Shown here: piece after piece, positions 24,517 to 32,878 of the stretch | Numbering within the stretch: the stretch's first letter is position 1 | Layout: each line of letters starts with the position of its first letter | Notes under the pieces: model-generated | Seen by the model: only the letters and a program-made list of their open reading frames with translations | Told to the model about the DNA's origin: nothing | The model's database searches: none | NCBI RefSeq assembly: GCF_012911875.1 | Contig: NZ_JAAXKZ010000061.1 | Location: 1-32,879, forward strand | Direction of reading: 5' to 3' | From: Pseudonocardia bannensis | GTDB lineage: Bacteria > Actinomycetota > Actinomycetes > Mycobacteriales > Pseudonocardiaceae | DNA: 32,879 bases | Position numbers and translations under genes: made by a program

Positions 24517-25172
24517 CCGTTGACCTCCCCAGCCAGAACCACACGAGCGTCGGCATCAGCCGTCTCGGACGTCACCGCCGTGGCGCGACGCCGCTCCAGC
24601 GCGTTGCGCAGGGCGGCGCGGCCCCGGTGGATCCTGCTCCGAACAGTACCGAGCTTGACCCCCAGCGTGGCACCGATCTCCTCGTAGGAGAGGCCCTCCA
24701 CGTCGCACAGCACGACCGCCGCGCGGAACTCCGGTGCCAGTTCGTCGAGTGCGGCCTGCAGCGCCGGGTCGAGGTGGGTCTCGGAGAAGACGACCTCCGG
24801 CTCCGGGCCGCCGCCGGGGATCCGGTCGGTGTCGTCGGGCAGACCTTCCATCCGGACCCGGGCCCGGCGACGCACCATGTCCAGGAACAGGTTCGTCGTG
24901 ATCCGGTGCAGCCAGCCCTCGAAGGTTCCGGGCTTGTACGAGGCGAGCGACCGGAAGACCCGGATGAAGGTCTCCTGGGTGAGGTCCTCCGCGTCGTGAG
25001 GATTGCCGGTCAGCCGATAGGCGAGGCGGTAGACCCGGTCGCCGTGCTCTCGCACGACCTCGTCCCAACTCGGCGGCGTCCACTCGGCGCCCTCCCCCGG
25101 CAGCACGGTCGAGGACGGGGCCGCGACCTGCGGTCGGGTCCCGAACTGCGCGCTTGCTGGGCGATCGGTCAT
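24513..25172 (-). CDS. sigE: ECF sigma factor SigE
   Basis: This 219-residue group IV sigma factor directs RNA polymerase to envelope-stress promoters. Region 2 is at about 37-106 ([28 protein letters not shown], then [20 protein letters not shown]), and region 4 at about 137-190 ([28 protein letters not shown]). A 30-residue disordered N-terminus precedes region 2. ATG 25172 is used; the frame runs further upstream but through the predicted promoter. AGGAGG lies about 13 nt before ATG, somewhat far. The order sigE-rseA-htrA-tatB is as in M. tuberculosis Rv1221-Rv1224. A GGAAC-N17-CGTT promoter upstream implies self-activation. Confidence 0.94.
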   Translation of the reverse strand: MTDRPASAQFGTRPQVAAPSSTVLPGEGAEWTPPSWDEVVREHGDRVYRLAYRLTGNPHDAEDLTQETFIRVFRSLASYKPGTFEGWLHRITTNLFLDMVRRRARVRMEGLPDDTDRIPGGGPEPEVVFSETHLDPALQAALDELAPEFRAAVVLCDVEGLSYEEIGATLGVKLGTVRSRIHRGRAALRNALERRRATAVTSETADADARVVLAGEVNG

Positions 25173-25213
25173 CGTGGGGAGTGCACCTCCTGCGGCGGGT
25201 CGTGCCTTTCGGG

Positions 25214-25239
25214 AACGTCCCGCCGGGGGCTGGTGTTCC
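25214..25239 (-). promoter_or_regulatory. Sigma-E-type autoregulatory promoter of sigE
   Basis: On the minus strand a GGAAC -35 (25239 to 25235) is followed after 17 bp by a CGTT -10 (25217 to 25214). This is the ECF consensus bound by SigE-like factors. The start point would be near 25207, giving a leader of about 35 nt with an AGGAGG site. The box edges are also an inverted repeat, GGGAAC/GTTCCC at 25211-25216 and 25235-25240. Confidence 0.72.
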
Positions 25240-25328
25240 CGGCGTCGACGGTCGACGACCCCGACCGTGCCGGGATCACGGTCCCGCACGGGTGTGAACG
25301 ACGGGTGAGAAGCATCTGAGAGGAACCT

Positions 25329-25357
25329 GTGAAAGCGACCCGCCGAGATCGCTTCAC
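25329..25357. promoter_or_regulatory. Imperfect palindrome in the sigE-methyltransferase divergent region
   Basis: GTGAAAGCGA (25329-25338) and TCGCTTCAC (25349-25357) are inverted repeats apart from one bulged A. They lie 22 bp before the likely methyltransferase -10, so this may be an operator. No candidate regulator is adjacent. Confidence 0.35.
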
Positions 25358-25378
25358 AACCCGGAAACCGCAGCACAG

Positions 25379-25384
25379 TAGCCT
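25379..25384 (+). promoter_or_regulatory. Probable leaderless -10 element of the O-methyltransferase gene
   Basis: TAGCCT ends 7 nt before ATG 25392, and no ribosome site lies between. This is the same arrangement as seen for glgA and the MgtE-N/CBS gene. Confidence 0.5.
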
Positions 25385-25391
25385 CTCGACC

Positions 25392-26057
25392 ATGACCGGC
25401 TCCGCGGGTGGCGTCCCGAGCGACGTCGTCACCGACGGTGCCGTTCGTGACTACACCGAATCGTACCTCGGCGAGGACGAGGTACTGGCCTCCGCACGGG
25501 AGCGTGCGGAGGCCGCGGGGGCCGCCCCGATCGGCCCCGGGGCCGGCGCGGCGCTGCGCTTCCTGGCCGCGACGGTCGGCGCCCGGGCCGTCGTCGAGAT
25601 CGGCACCGGCGCCGGGGTCAGCGGGCTGTGGCTGCTCCGGGGCATGGCGCCCGACGGCGTGCTCACCTCGATCGACATCGATCCCGAGCAGCAGCGCGGT
25701 GCGCGCAGCGCGTTCACCGAGGCCGGGTACGGGCCGTCGCAGCTGCGGTTGATCAACGGGCTGGCGCTGGAGGTGCTGCCCCGGCTCACCGACGCCGGAT
25801 ACGACCTGGTGTTCCTCGACGGGGTGCGGACCGAGTTCCCGCGCTACCTCGAGGAGGCGGTCCGGCTGCTGCGGCCGGGCGGTGTCGTGGTGCTGAACGA
25901 CGCCCTGCGTCGCGAGCGGGTCACCGAGCCGGACCCCGACGAGACCGGTGCCTCGGCGCTGCGCGAACTGGCCCACCAGGTGCGGGACGACGAGCGACTG
26001 GTCTCGATGCTGCTGCCCCTGGGCCAGGGCCTGCTGGTCGCGACCAAGGTCCGCTGA
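25392..26057 (+). CDS. SAM-dependent O-methyltransferase (Rv1220c-like)
   Basis: This 221-residue methyltransferase is of the caffeoyl-CoA/catechol type. Seen: the SAM motif [16 protein letters not shown] around residues 63-78, acidic [10 protein letters not shown], the [16 protein letters not shown] segment with the metal-binding Asp, and [16 protein letters not shown]. tuberculosis Rv1220c lies divergent from sigE in the same way, so this is probably its orthologue. The natural acceptor is unknown. ATG 25392 is chosen over GTG 25329, because the longer version adds sequence read from a palindrome and a -10 box lies just before the ATG. It converges on glgC with 24 bp between stops. Confidence 0.88.
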   Translation: MTGSAGGVPSDVVTDGAVRDYTESYLGEDEVLASARERAEAAGAAPIGPGAGAALRFLAATVGARAVVEIGTGAGVSGLWLLRGMAPDGVLTSIDIDPEQQRGARSAFTEAGYGPSQLRLINGLALEVLPRLTDAGYDLVFLDGVRTEFPRYLEEAVRLLRPGGVVVLNDALRRERVTEPDPDETGASALRELAHQVRDDERLVSMLLPLGQGLLVATKVR

Positions 26058-26081
26058 CCCACCTGCGCGAGCCCAGCGGGT

Positions 26082-27308
26082 TCACAGCGCTGTCGCGCCC
26101 TTCCCCAGCACCACGACCCCACCCGGGCTGACGGTGTAGCGGGCCCGGTCCAGCGCGAGGTCGACCCCGACGAGCGCGCCGTCGGGCACCACGACGTTCT
26201 TGTCCAGGATCGCCCCGCGCACCACCGCTCCGCGCCCGATCCGGGCACCCGGGAGGACGACCGAGTCGGACACCTCGGCGCCCGCCTCGAGCCGCACGTT
26301 CGGGCTGATCACCGATCGCCGCGCGATGGCCCCGGAGATGATCGTGCCTGCGCCGACGATGGAGTCCTGCGCGATCCCGCCCTCGACGAACTTGGCCGGT
26401 GGCAGCGGCGCCATCGCCGTGCGGATCGGCCACCGGTCGTTGTAGAGGTTGAAGATCGGGTGCACCGAGACGAGATCGGTGTGTGCGTCGTAGTAGGCGT
26501 CCACGGTCCCGACGTCGCGCCAGTAACCGGAGTCGCGGTCGGTCGCGCCGGGCACCACGTTGTCGGCGAAGTCGTACACCGCGGCGTCGCCCTCGCGGAC
26601 CAGCCTCGGGATGATGTCCCCGCCCATGTCGTGGTCGGAGTCGCCGTCCTCGGCGTCGGCCCGCAGGGCGTCGAGCAGCACCTCGGTGGTGAAGACGTAG
26701 TTGCCCATGGACGCGAACGTGACGTCGGGGTCGTCGGGTACCGCGGGCGGGTCCGACGGCTTCTCGAGGAAGTCGGTGATCCGGCCGTCGGCGTCGGACC
26801 GGATGCAACCGAAGGCCTTGGCCTCGGCGCGCGGCACCCGGATGCCGGCCACGGTGACGCCGGCCCCGCTGGTGATGTGCTGGGCGAGCATCTGGCCCGG
26901 GTCCATCCGGTACACGTGGTCCGCACCGAACACCGCGATGTAGTCCGGCCGCTCGTCGTAGACGAGGTTCAGGCTCTGGAAGATCGCGTCCGCGCTGCCG
27001 GTGTACCAGCGGCGGCCGAGCCGCTGCTGGGCCGGGACGGTGGTGATGTACTGCCCCAGCACGCTGGACAGCCGCCACGTCGTGGAGATGTGCCGGTCCA
27101 GCGAGTGCGACTTGTACTGGGTGAGCACGCAGATGCGGTGCAGCCCGGCGTTCACCAGGTTCGAGAGCACGAAGTCGATGAGCCGGTAGTTCCCGCCGAA
27201 CGGGACGGCCGGCTTGGCGCGGTCCGCGGTCAGCGGCCACAGCCGCTTCCCCTCGCCACCCGCGAGCACGATGCCGAGCACGTTGGCCGGCAATCCGCCC
27301 GGGGCCAT
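26082..27308 (-). CDS. glgC: Glucose-1-phosphate adenylyltransferase (ADP-glucose pyrophosphorylase)
   Basis: This 408-residue enzyme makes ADP-glucose from ATP and glucose-1-phosphate. The N-terminal nucleotidyltransferase has [20 protein letters not shown] (residues 14-33), GTADAI-like [20 protein letters not shown] and MGGDIIPRL. The left-handed helix repeats of the C-terminal domain start near 300 ([20 protein letters not shown]). In actinobacteria ADP-glucose feeds the partner GlgA/GlgM, which makes maltose-1-phosphate or alpha-glucan. ATG 27308 is used; an ATG 21 nt upstream (27329) is nearly as good. It is divergent from glgA, as in Rv1212c-Rv1213. Confidence 0.94.
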   Translation of the reverse strand: MAPGGLPANVLGIVLAGGEGKRLWPLTADRAKPAVPFGGNYRLIDFVLSNLVNAGLHRICVLTQYKSHSLDRHISTTWRLSSVLGQYITTVPAQQRLGRRWYTGSADAIFQSLNLVYDERPDYIAVFGADHVYRMDPGQMLAQHITSGAGVTVAGIRVPRAEAKAFGCIRSDADGRITDFLEKPSDPPAVPDDPDVTFASMGNYVFTTEVLLDALRADAEDGDSDHDMGGDIIPRLVREGDAAVYDFADNVVPGATDRDSGYWRDVGTVDAYYDAHTDLVSVHPIFNLYNDRWPIRTAMAPLPPAKFVEGGIAQDSIVGAGTIISGAIARRSVISPNVRLEAGAEVSDSVVLPGARIGRGAVVRGAILDKNVVVPDGALVGVDLALDRARYTVSPGGVVVLGKGATAL

Positions 27309-27488
27309 GGGGATGCGTCCTGCGGTCATCGGCGCCACCCGATCCTCGTCGCTCCCCCGGACCCGCGGTCCGGCAGGCATCGTGCGGTCACACCCGGAAA
27401 CCTTAGTGCTCCGCCGAGGAAACCGGCCATACGGAGAGCGGCACGCCACGGCGCCGGATCGCGTCAGCGGAAGCGGATCGGGAGCAGA

Positions 27489-27494
27489 TAGCGT
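27489..27494 (+). promoter_or_regulatory. Probable leaderless -10 element of glgA
   Basis: TAGCGT ends 7 nt before the GTG start at 27502 and no ribosome site precedes that codon. A GTG at 27493 overlaps the box and would be untranscribed, which supports the downstream start. Confidence 0.5.
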
Positions 27495-27501
27495 GCCGAC
27501 C

Positions 27502-28671
27502 GTGCGCATCGGTCTGCTCACCCGCGAATACCCGCCGGACGTGTACGGCGGGGCCGGGGTCCATGTCGGGCATCTCGTCCCGGCGCTGCGCGGGCTCGGC
27601 GGGGACGTCACCGTCGACGTGCACTGCTTCGGCGAGGCGCGCGACGGTGACCCGCGTACCCACGCGTACCAGCCGCCGGACGGCCTCGCCGACGCGAACC
27701 CGGCGCTGCAGACCCTGGGGGTCGACGTCGCGATGGTGGCCCGGCTGGCCGACGTCGACGTCGCACACTCGCACACCTGGTACGCCAACATGGCCGGCCA
27801 CCTGGCCAAGGTGCTGCACGACGTGCCGCACGTGGTCACGGCACACTCCCTGGAGCCGCGCCGCCCCTGGAAGGCCGAACAGCTCGGTGGCGGCTACCGG
27901 CTCTCGTCGTGGGTGGAGCGCACCGCCTACGAACACGCCGACGCCGTGATCGCGGTCAGCGAGGGCATGCGCGCCGACGTGCTGGACTGCTACCCGACGC
28001 TCGACCCGGACCGGGTGCACGTGGTGCACAACGGCATCGACACCGCCTTCTACCGCCCCGATCCCGCTCGCGACGCGGTCCGCGCCGCCGGCGTCGACCC
28101 CGACCGTCCGATCGTGGTCTTCGTCGGGCGCATCACCCGGCAGAAGGGACTCAGCCACCTCATCGCCGCGGCGCACGCGATCAGCCACGAGGCGCAGATC
28201 GTGCTCTGCGCCGGCGCACCGGACACCCCGGAGATCGCCGAGGAGACCGGGAAGGCCGTCGCCGAGCTGTCCGCCGCCCGGCCCGGGGTGATCTGGGTGC
28301 GCCGGATGCTGGACACCACACAGGTCCGCCAGCTGCTCTCGGCCGCGACGGTGTTCGTGTGTCCATCGGTCTACGAGCCGCTGGGCATCGTGAACCTGGA
28401 GGCGATGGCCTGCGGTACGGCGGTGGTCGCCTCCGACGTCGGTGGCATCCCCGAGGTCGTGGACGACGGGACCACCGGTCTGCTGGTGCACTTCGACGAG
28501 CACGGGGTGGAACGGTTCCGGGCCGGCCTGGCCGACGCGGTCAACGCACTGCTCGCCGATCCGCAGCGGGCCGCTGCGATGGGCCGGGCGGGCCGGGAGC
28601 GAGCCGAGCGGGAGTTCTCCTGGGAGCAGGCTGCCGCACGGACGATGGAGATCTACCGCGGGTTGCGCTGA
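27502..28671 (+). CDS. glgA: GT4 glycosyltransferase, GlgA/GlgM type (alpha-glucan or maltose-1-phosphate synthase)
   Basis: This 389-residue GT-B enzyme uses ADP-glucose from GlgC. The N-terminal half has [24 protein letters not shown] (glycine loop). The C-terminal half has [38 protein letters not shown] (the nucleotide-sugar site with EPLG and Glu) and GGIPEVV. M. tuberculosis Rv1212c, annotated GlgA and later called GlgM, is of the same length and in the same place. GTG 27502 is chosen from the leaderless promoter and from agreement with that length. The frame upstream overlaps glgC and is a shadow. A 17-bp hairpin follows directly after the stop. Confidence 0.93.
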   Translation: MRIGLLTREYPPDVYGGAGVHVGHLVPALRGLGGDVTVDVHCFGEARDGDPRTHAYQPPDGLADANPALQTLGVDVAMVARLADVDVAHSHTWYANMAGHLAKVLHDVPHVVTAHSLEPRRPWKAEQLGGGYRLSSWVERTAYEHADAVIAVSEGMRADVLDCYPTLDPDRVHVVHNGIDTAFYRPDPARDAVRAAGVDPDRPIVVFVGRITRQKGLSHLIAAAHAISHEAQIVLCAGAPDTPEIAEETGKAVAELSAARPGVIWVRRMLDTTQVRQLLSAATVFVCPSVYEPLGIVNLEAMACGTAVVASDVGGIPEVVDDGTTGLLVHFDEHGVERFRAGLADAVNALLADPQRAAAMGRAGRERAEREFSWEQAAARTMEIYRGLR

Positions 28672-28672
28672 G

Positions 28673-28709
28673 GGCCCGCCCGGTCGCCGTCACGGCGACC
28701 GGGCGGGCC
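28673..28709. terminator. Perfect 17-bp hairpin, bidirectional terminator
   Basis: Arms 28673-28689 and 28693-28709 are fully complementary around the 3-nt loop TCA. It sits between the stops of the convergent glgA and DUF3117 genes, which are 47 bp apart. It is the strongest hairpin in the window and has no T-run. Confidence 0.88.
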
Positions 28710-28718
28710 GGTGGGCGA

Positions 28719-28886
28719 TCAGCCCGCTGCTGCCTTGAGCGCGTCGCCCAGTGCACTGGCCTCATCGGGTGTCATCTCCACGACCAGGCGGCCACCGCCC
28801 TCGAGCGGCACGCGCATCACGATGCCCCGACCCTCCTTGGTCACTTCCAGGGGACCGTCGCCGGTCCGGGGCTTCATCGCCGCCAT
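28719..28886 (-). CDS. Small DUF3117 protein (Rv1211-like)
   Basis: This 55-residue protein begins MAAMKPRTGDGPLEVTKEGR and continues with two beta-strands and a final helix (TPDEASALGDALKAA). It is almost identical in pattern to M. tuberculosis Rv1211, which also neighbours glgA and tagA. ATG 28886 has the strong site GGAGGGAG a short way upstream. A longer frame to 28973 exists but its extra 29 residues are not conserved in character. The family is found across actinobacteria and its function is not known. Confidence 0.93.
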   Translation of the reverse strand: MAAMKPRTGDGPLEVTKEGRGIVMRVPLEGGGRLVVEMTPDEASALGDALKAAAG

Positions 28887-29066
28887 CTCGTGCTCCCTCC
28901 GTTGTCTCTCGTTCAGGGCGCCGGTGCGCCGGGGAGCGCGCACGGCGGGATGTGTGTCGATATTCTCCCCCATCGCTCCACCCGGAGTACAACCGAGGCG
29001 ATCAACTCCCCCGGGCGATGCACTGCGTTCACCCTCCGCAGTCGCCGCGTCGCTCCCCGCCAGCGG

Positions 29067-29642
29067 TCAGCGCGGCGCCGCGCGCCAGCAGTCGGCGACG
29101 TGATCGTCGACCAGACCGGCGGCCTGCATGAGGGCGTAGCACGTGGTCGGTCCGACGAAGCGCAGTCCCCGCCGCTTGAGCTCCGTGGCCATCGCCGTCG
29201 ACTCCGGTGTGACCGCCGGGACGTCGCTGAGCGTGGCCGGGCGAGGATGCTCGGCCGGGTCCGGAGCGAAGGACCACAGCAGCTCGTCGAGCGGGGTGTC
29301 CAGGTCGAGCACCGCACGCGCGTTCTGCACGGTCGCCTCGATCTTGCTCCGGTTCCGCACGATGCCCGCGTCGGCGAGCAACCGGGCCACGTCGACCTCG
29401 GAGAAGCCGGCCACCACCTCCGGGTCGAAGCCCGCGAACGCCGCCCGGAAGGCCGGCCGCTTGCGCAGGATGACCAGCCACGACAACCCGGACTGGAACC
29501 CCTCCAGGCTGAGCCGCTCGAACATCGCGGTCACCCCGCGTAACGGCACACCCCACTCGTCGTCGTGATAGGACACGTAGTCCGGGGCGGAGGTCGCCCA
29601 GCCGCACCGGTTCAGCGCGGTGCCGTCGCCCGGATCGCTCAC
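29067..29642 (-). CDS. tagA: DNA-3-methyladenine glycosylase I
   Basis: This 191-residue base-excision repair enzyme removes 3-methyladenine from DNA. The zinc-snap ligands seen in E. coli Tag are present: Cys13 and His26 at the N-terminus, His181 and Cys185 near the end. Other marks are YHDDEWGVPL, the LEGFQSGLSWLVILRKRPAFR segment and FVGPTTCYALMQAAGLVDDH. The start is GTG at 29642, overlapping the stop of the SRPBCC gene (GTGA). In Rv1210 the gene follows Rv1209 directly; here an SRPBCC gene has been added between. Confidence 0.94.
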   Translation of the reverse strand: MSDPGDGTALNRCGWATSAPDYVSYHDDEWGVPLRGVTAMFERLSLEGFQSGLSWLVILRKRPAFRAAFAGFDPEVVAGFSEVDVARLLADAGIVRNRSKIEATVQNARAVLDLDTPLDELLWSFAPDPAEHPRPATLSDVPAVTPESTAMATELKRRGLRFVGPTTCYALMQAAGLVDDHVADCWRAAPR

Positions 29643-30115
29643 CGGTCCCGCTGCCCGCGGTACGACGCCTCGCACAGCCGCGCCATCCGCCGCAGCGAGT
29701 AGGCCACACCCGCCCGGAAGGCCGGACGGACGAGTGGCCACCCGGCCCGCCCGAGCGCCCCGAGCGGCAGGTCCAGCAGCTCGGACCACCGGAACCGGGA
29801 GCGGCCCGGGCCCAGCTCGACGACCTCGAACACCCCGTCGCCCTTGACGAGGTGGCCGGTGTGGCGCACCACGCAGCGCCAGGGCCCGCCCTCGGCGTAC
29901 TCGACGATCTCCATCGGGTCCGCGACGCCGAGCGGGCCGACCCCCGTCACCGCGCGCAGCGTCGAGCCGACGGACCGGCCGTCCCCTTCGGTCACCTGGA
30001 CCCGGGTGCCGAGCATCCAGTCGCCCTGCCCCTCCCAATCGGTGATCATCGCCCAGACGACCTCGGCCGGGGCGTCCACGTCCACCGGCACCACCAGTTC
30101 CCGGCGGGCGCTCAT
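29639..30115 (-). CDS. SRPBCC/START-like small protein
   Basis: This 158-residue helix-grip protein of the polyketide cyclase/dehydrase type begins RRELVVPVDVDAPAEVVWAMITDWEGQGDWM, the usual first strand and helix. It continues through GVGPLGVADPMEIVEY and WRCVVRHTGHLVKGDGVFEVVELG to a long C-terminal helix. Members bind hydrophobic ligands, and catalysis cannot be inferred. ATG 30115 has GGGAGG 4 nt upstream. The stop overlaps tagA (GTGA), and the gene lies 31 bp after the DivIVA-domain gene, so it is inserted into a conserved operon. Confidence 0.85.
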   Translation of the reverse strand: MSARRELVVPVDVDAPAEVVWAMITDWEGQGDWMLGTRVQVTEGDGRSVGSTLRAVTGVGPLGVADPMEIVEYAEGGPWRCVVRHTGHLVKGDGVFEVVELGPGRSRFRWSELLDLPLGALGRAGWPLVRPAFRAGVAYSLRRMARLCEASYRGQRDR

Positions 30116-30146
30116 CGCGCCTCCCGGACGAGCAGCTGCCGCGCGC

Positions 30147-30494
30147 TCATCGGCCGTCGTCCGTGCGGTGCGGACCGCCCGCGGGGGCCCGTTCCTCGAG
30201 CTCCGCGATCCGTGCCCGCAACGCCTCCCGGTCCGCCCCCACCCGGTCCAGCTCCTCCGCCAGCCGCTCGAGCACCCAGTCCACCTCCGCCATCCGATAG
30301 CCCCGCACCGCCTGCTGGAACCGCAGCTCCCGCACGTCGCGGCCGCTGATCTCCCCGGCCGGCAGCCGGGTCGGGGTCGCGCCGGGGGCCAGCGGGGCCA
30401 GCTCCTCACCGCGGCCGAACACCGCGGCGGCCAGCACGAACACCACGGCAGCCACGGCCACGACGACCAGGAGGTAGATCAGCGCCGTCCCCAT
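30147..30494 (-). CDS. Membrane-anchored DivIVA-domain protein (Rv1209-like position)
   Basis: This 115-residue protein has one N-terminal membrane helix at about 3-26 (TALIYLLVVVAVAAVVFVLAAAVF), a Pro-rich linker and a DivIVA-like helix-turn (about 52-85: RDVRELRFQQAVRGYRMAEVDWVLERLAEEL), followed by a short coiled coil. The FQQAVRGYRMAEVD motif is the standard DivIVA membrane/pole-binding segment. It is in the place of Rv1209, next to gpgS. The gene starts 49 bp after the gpgS stop. A role in polar growth or division is possible, but the protein is too short to be Wag31. Confidence 0.85.
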   Translation of the reverse strand: MGTALIYLLVVVAVAAVVFVLAAAVFGRGEELAPLAPGATPTRLPAGEISGRDVRELRFQQAVRGYRMAEVDWVLERLAEELDRVGADREALRARIAELEERAPAGGPHRTDDGR

Positions 30495-30543
30495 GCCCCG
30501 AATCTCATCACGGGGACCGGACCCGCGCGACCGCGCCGCACCG

Positions 30544-31482
30544 TCAGGTGCGGGGCATCGCCCGGACCTCCCGCATCGGCGGGCGCTCGTCGGTGTGGAC
30601 GCGGTGCACCGTGGGCAGCCACTCCCCGTCGATCTGCAGGAACTGGGTGATGCCGTGGCCGGAGTCGGGCACGTCGCAGCGGCGCAGGACCGCCCCCAGG
30701 ATCTGCCGGGCCATCACCCCGAGCTGCAGCAACGATCGGTTGCGGTGCTTGCGCACACCGAGGTTGACCTGTGCCAGGCCCTCCAGGCCGAGCCGGTCGT
30801 GAGCGTCGATCAGCAGCCCGATCTCCACGCCGTACCCGGCCGCGAACGGCACCGACTCGAGCAGCTCCCGGGTGGCGGCGTACTCCCCGCCGAGCGGCTG
30901 GACGACCCCGGACAGCCGCGGGCGCAGCGAGGCGAGCAGCGGCCGGGCCAGCAGCTCGGTCACCCGGCCGCCGCCGGTGTCGTTCTCCGTCGTCTCCAGC
31001 CGCAGCGGGCGCCGGTAGAAGCCCTTGACCAGGCCCACCCCGGGCGCGGTCAGCAGCGGGCCGAGCAGCGCGGGCACGAAACCGGGGTCGAAGTCGACGA
31101 GGTCGGAGTCCAGGAAGACGATCAGATCCCCGTCCGTGGCGGCCAGCGAACGCCACAGCACCTCACCCTTGCCGGGCACCGGGTCCAGGTGCGGGACGAC
31201 GTCCTCGCGGTGCACCACCCGGGCTCCGGCGGCGGCGGCCAGCTCCGCCGTCCGGTCCGTCGAGCCGGAGTCGACGACGACGAGCTCGTCGACCAGCGGT
31301 GCGGGGCCACGGGTGAGCGGGACGATGGCCGCGACGATCGCGCCGACGGTGGCCTCCTCGTCGAGCGCCGGCAACACCACCGACACCCGCCGGCCGTTCT
31401 TTGCCGCGGTGAGGTCAGCGATCGCCCAATCGGGCGTCTGCCAGGTGCGATGCGCGAACCACTGCTCGGTGATCGGGTCCAT
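30544..31482 (-). CDS. gpgS: Glucosyl-3-phosphoglycerate synthase
   Basis: This 312-residue GT-A (GT81) enzyme transfers glucose from a nucleotide sugar to 3-phosphoglycerate, the first step toward glucosylglycerate and methylglucose lipopolysaccharide. Marks: VSVVLPALDEEATVG (34-48), VVVDSGSTDRT, and the metal-binding DxD Asp125-Ser-Asp127 in FLDSDLVDF. KGFYRRPL, GYGVEIGLLIDAHDRLG and KHRNRSLLQLGVMA also occur. These match Rv1208, including its place beside folP2. ATG 31482 has AGGGG 7 nt upstream. The frame upstream is a shadow of folP2 and is rejected. With glgA/glgC it links the region to storage glucan and compatible-solute chemistry. Confidence 0.94.
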   Translation of the reverse strand: MDPITEQWFAHRTWQTPDWAIADLTAAKNGRRVSVVLPALDEEATVGAIVAAIVPLTRGPAPLVDELVVVDSGSTDRTAELAAAAGARVVHREDVVPHLDPVPGKGEVLWRSLAATDGDLIVFLDSDLVDFDPGFVPALLGPLLTAPGVGLVKGFYRRPLRLETTENDTGGGRVTELLARPLLASLRPRLSGVVQPLGGEYAATRELLESVPFAAGYGVEIGLLIDAHDRLGLEGLAQVNLGVRKHRNRSLLQLGVMARQILGAVLRRCDVPDSGHGITQFLQIDGEWLPTVHRVHTDERPPMREVRAMPRT

Positions 31483-31531
31483 GGCGTTCCCCTCTGTGCC
31501 GATGCTCCGGCCCTCGTGAGCCGACCACAGC

Positions 31532-31580
31532 GCCGATGCCGCGGCCCCACAAGGGGCCTTCGGGCCGATGCCGCGGCCCC
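31532..31580. repeat. 17-bp direct repeat enclosing a small hairpin, folP2-gpgS gap
   Basis: GCCGATGCCGCGGCCCC occurs at 31532-31548 and again at 31564-31580. From the first copy a 6-bp stem GGCCCC/GGGGCC (31543-31548 with 31553-31558, loop ACAA) can form. It sits 12-60 bp after the folP2 stop and 50 bp before gpgS, so it may be a weak terminator or attenuator between the two. Confidence 0.6.
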
Positions 31581-31592
31581 GCGAGCGGGTTC

Positions 31593-32474
31593 TCAGGCGA
31601 GCGCGCGGACGGTACGCGAAGGAGGGCGAGTACCCGCGATCGCCGCGACCATATCCACGGTCCGCCGGGTCGCGGCCACCTCGTGGGCCCGGAACACGCG
31701 GGCTCCGGCGGCCGCGGCCAGCGTCGTCGCCGCGAGCGTGCCCTCCAACCGCTCGGTGAGCTCCACACCGAGGGTCTCCCCGATGAAGTCCTTGTTGGAC
31801 AACGCCATCAGCACCGGCCAGCCGGTGGCGACCAGTTCGTCCACCCGGCGCAGCAGGGTGAGGCCGTGCCAGGTGTTCTTGCCGAAGTCGTGGGTCGGGT
31901 CGATGAGGATGCCCTCGCGGGGCACGCCGAGGGCCACCAGCCGCTCGGCCTGGCCGCACACGTCGGCCAGCACGTCGGCGACGACGTCGGCGTAGCGCAC
32001 CCGGTGCGGCCGCCGTCGCGGCACCGCACCCCCGGTGTGGGAGCAGACGATCCCGGCGCCGGTCTCGGCGGCGACCTCGCCCAGCGTCGGGTCGGCCCCG
32101 GCCCAGGTGTCGTTGAGCAGGTCGGCGCCCTCGGCGACGGCGAGCCGGCCGACCTTCCCGCGCCAGGTGTCGACGCTGATCACGATGTCGGGGTGCTTCT
32201 CGCGGACCGCGGCCACGAACGGCACGACACGGCGGATCTCCTCCGCCACGTCGACCTCGGCGCCGGGGCCCGCCTTGACCCCGCCGATGTCGATGATGTC
32301 GGCGCCCTCAGCCACCGCCCGGTCCACGGCGGCCATCGCGGCGTGGTCGGAGAACGTGGCCCCGCGGTCGTAGAACGAGTCGGGCGTGCGGTTGACGATG
32401 GCCATCACCAGTGCGCGGTCGGCCGCCGGCTCCCGCTCACCGAACCGCAGTGCGGCCGTCCCAGCGCTGCTCAC
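31593..32474 (-). CDS. folP2: Dihydropteroate synthase-like protein, FolP2 type
   Basis: This 293-residue TIM barrel of the pterin-binding family has IVNRTPDSFYDRG (residues 26-38), DIIDIGGVKAGPG, ISVDTWRG, NDTWAGAD and the LIDPTHDFGKNTWHGL strand with SNKDFIGE. The second DHPS paralogue of M. tuberculosis (Rv1207) is reported to lack dihydropteroate synthase activity. This gene is its positional match next to gpgS, so folate synthesis should not be assumed. Differences from active enzymes include GGVKAGPG in place of the usual GGESTRPG-type loop. The start is GTG at 32474, overlapping the LOG stop (GTGA). Confidence 0.9.
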   Translation of the reverse strand: MSSAGTAALRFGEREPAADRALVMAIVNRTPDSFYDRGATFSDHAAMAAVDRAVAEGADIIDIGGVKAGPGAEVDVAEEIRRVVPFVAAVREKHPDIVISVDTWRGKVGRLAVAEGADLLNDTWAGADPTLGEVAAETGAGIVCSHTGGAVPRRRPHRVRYADVVADVLADVCGQAERLVALGVPREGILIDPTHDFGKNTWHGLTLLRRVDELVATGWPVLMALSNKDFIGETLGVELTERLEGTLAATTLAAAAGARVFRAHEVAATRRTVDMVAAIAGTRPPSRTVRALA

Positions 32475-32878
32475 AGCACCGATCGTGGCACGTGCGGGGG
32501 CGGGGCGCAGGCGTCCAGGGCTGCAGTCACATCGGCCACGACCACCATCCGCTCGAGCGCGGCAGCACCGGTGAAGCCCCGCTCGACGAGCTCGCGCAGC
32601 CAGGCCAGCAGCCCGGCGTAGTGCCCGTCGGGGTCGAGCACCACGACCGGTTTCGCGTGCATCCCCAGGGTTCCGGCCGTCCAGACCTCGAACAGCTCCT
32701 CGCAGGTGCCGATCCCGCCGGGCAGGGCGAGGAAGGCGTCGGCGTGTGCCTCCATCAGCGCCTTGCGCTCGCGCATGGTGTCGGTGACCAGCAGTCGGTC
32801 GGCGAGGGAGTCGGCGACCTCGCGGTCCACGAGCGCCCGCGGGATGACCCCCGTGGTGCGCGCACCACGGGGGTCATC
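32471..32878 (-). CDS. LOG-family protein (cytokinin riboside phosphohydrolase-like), 5' end outside window
   Basis: About 135 residues are visible, running off the right edge. The LOG core motif PGGIGTCEELFEV is present (family pattern PGGxGTxxE, with the catalytic Glu), preceded by DTMRERKALMEAHADAFLAL. The visible frame upstream reads GVIPRALVDREVA, as in typical LOG proteins. The first residues, before ARTTGVIP, come from a perfect palindrome at the window end and do not resemble the family, so they may be an assembly artefact. LOG enzymes cleave ribose-5-phosphate from nucleoside monophosphates. Rv1205, also a LOG, lies in the same block. GTG 32830 is internal and not the start. Confidence 0.87.
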   Translation of the reverse strand, partial: DDPRGARTTGVIPRALVDREVADSLADRLLVTDTMRERKALMEAHADAFLALPGGIGTCEELFEVWTAGTLGMHAKPVVVLDPDGHYAGLLAWLRELVERGFTGAAALERMVVVADVTAALDACAPPPHVPRSVL

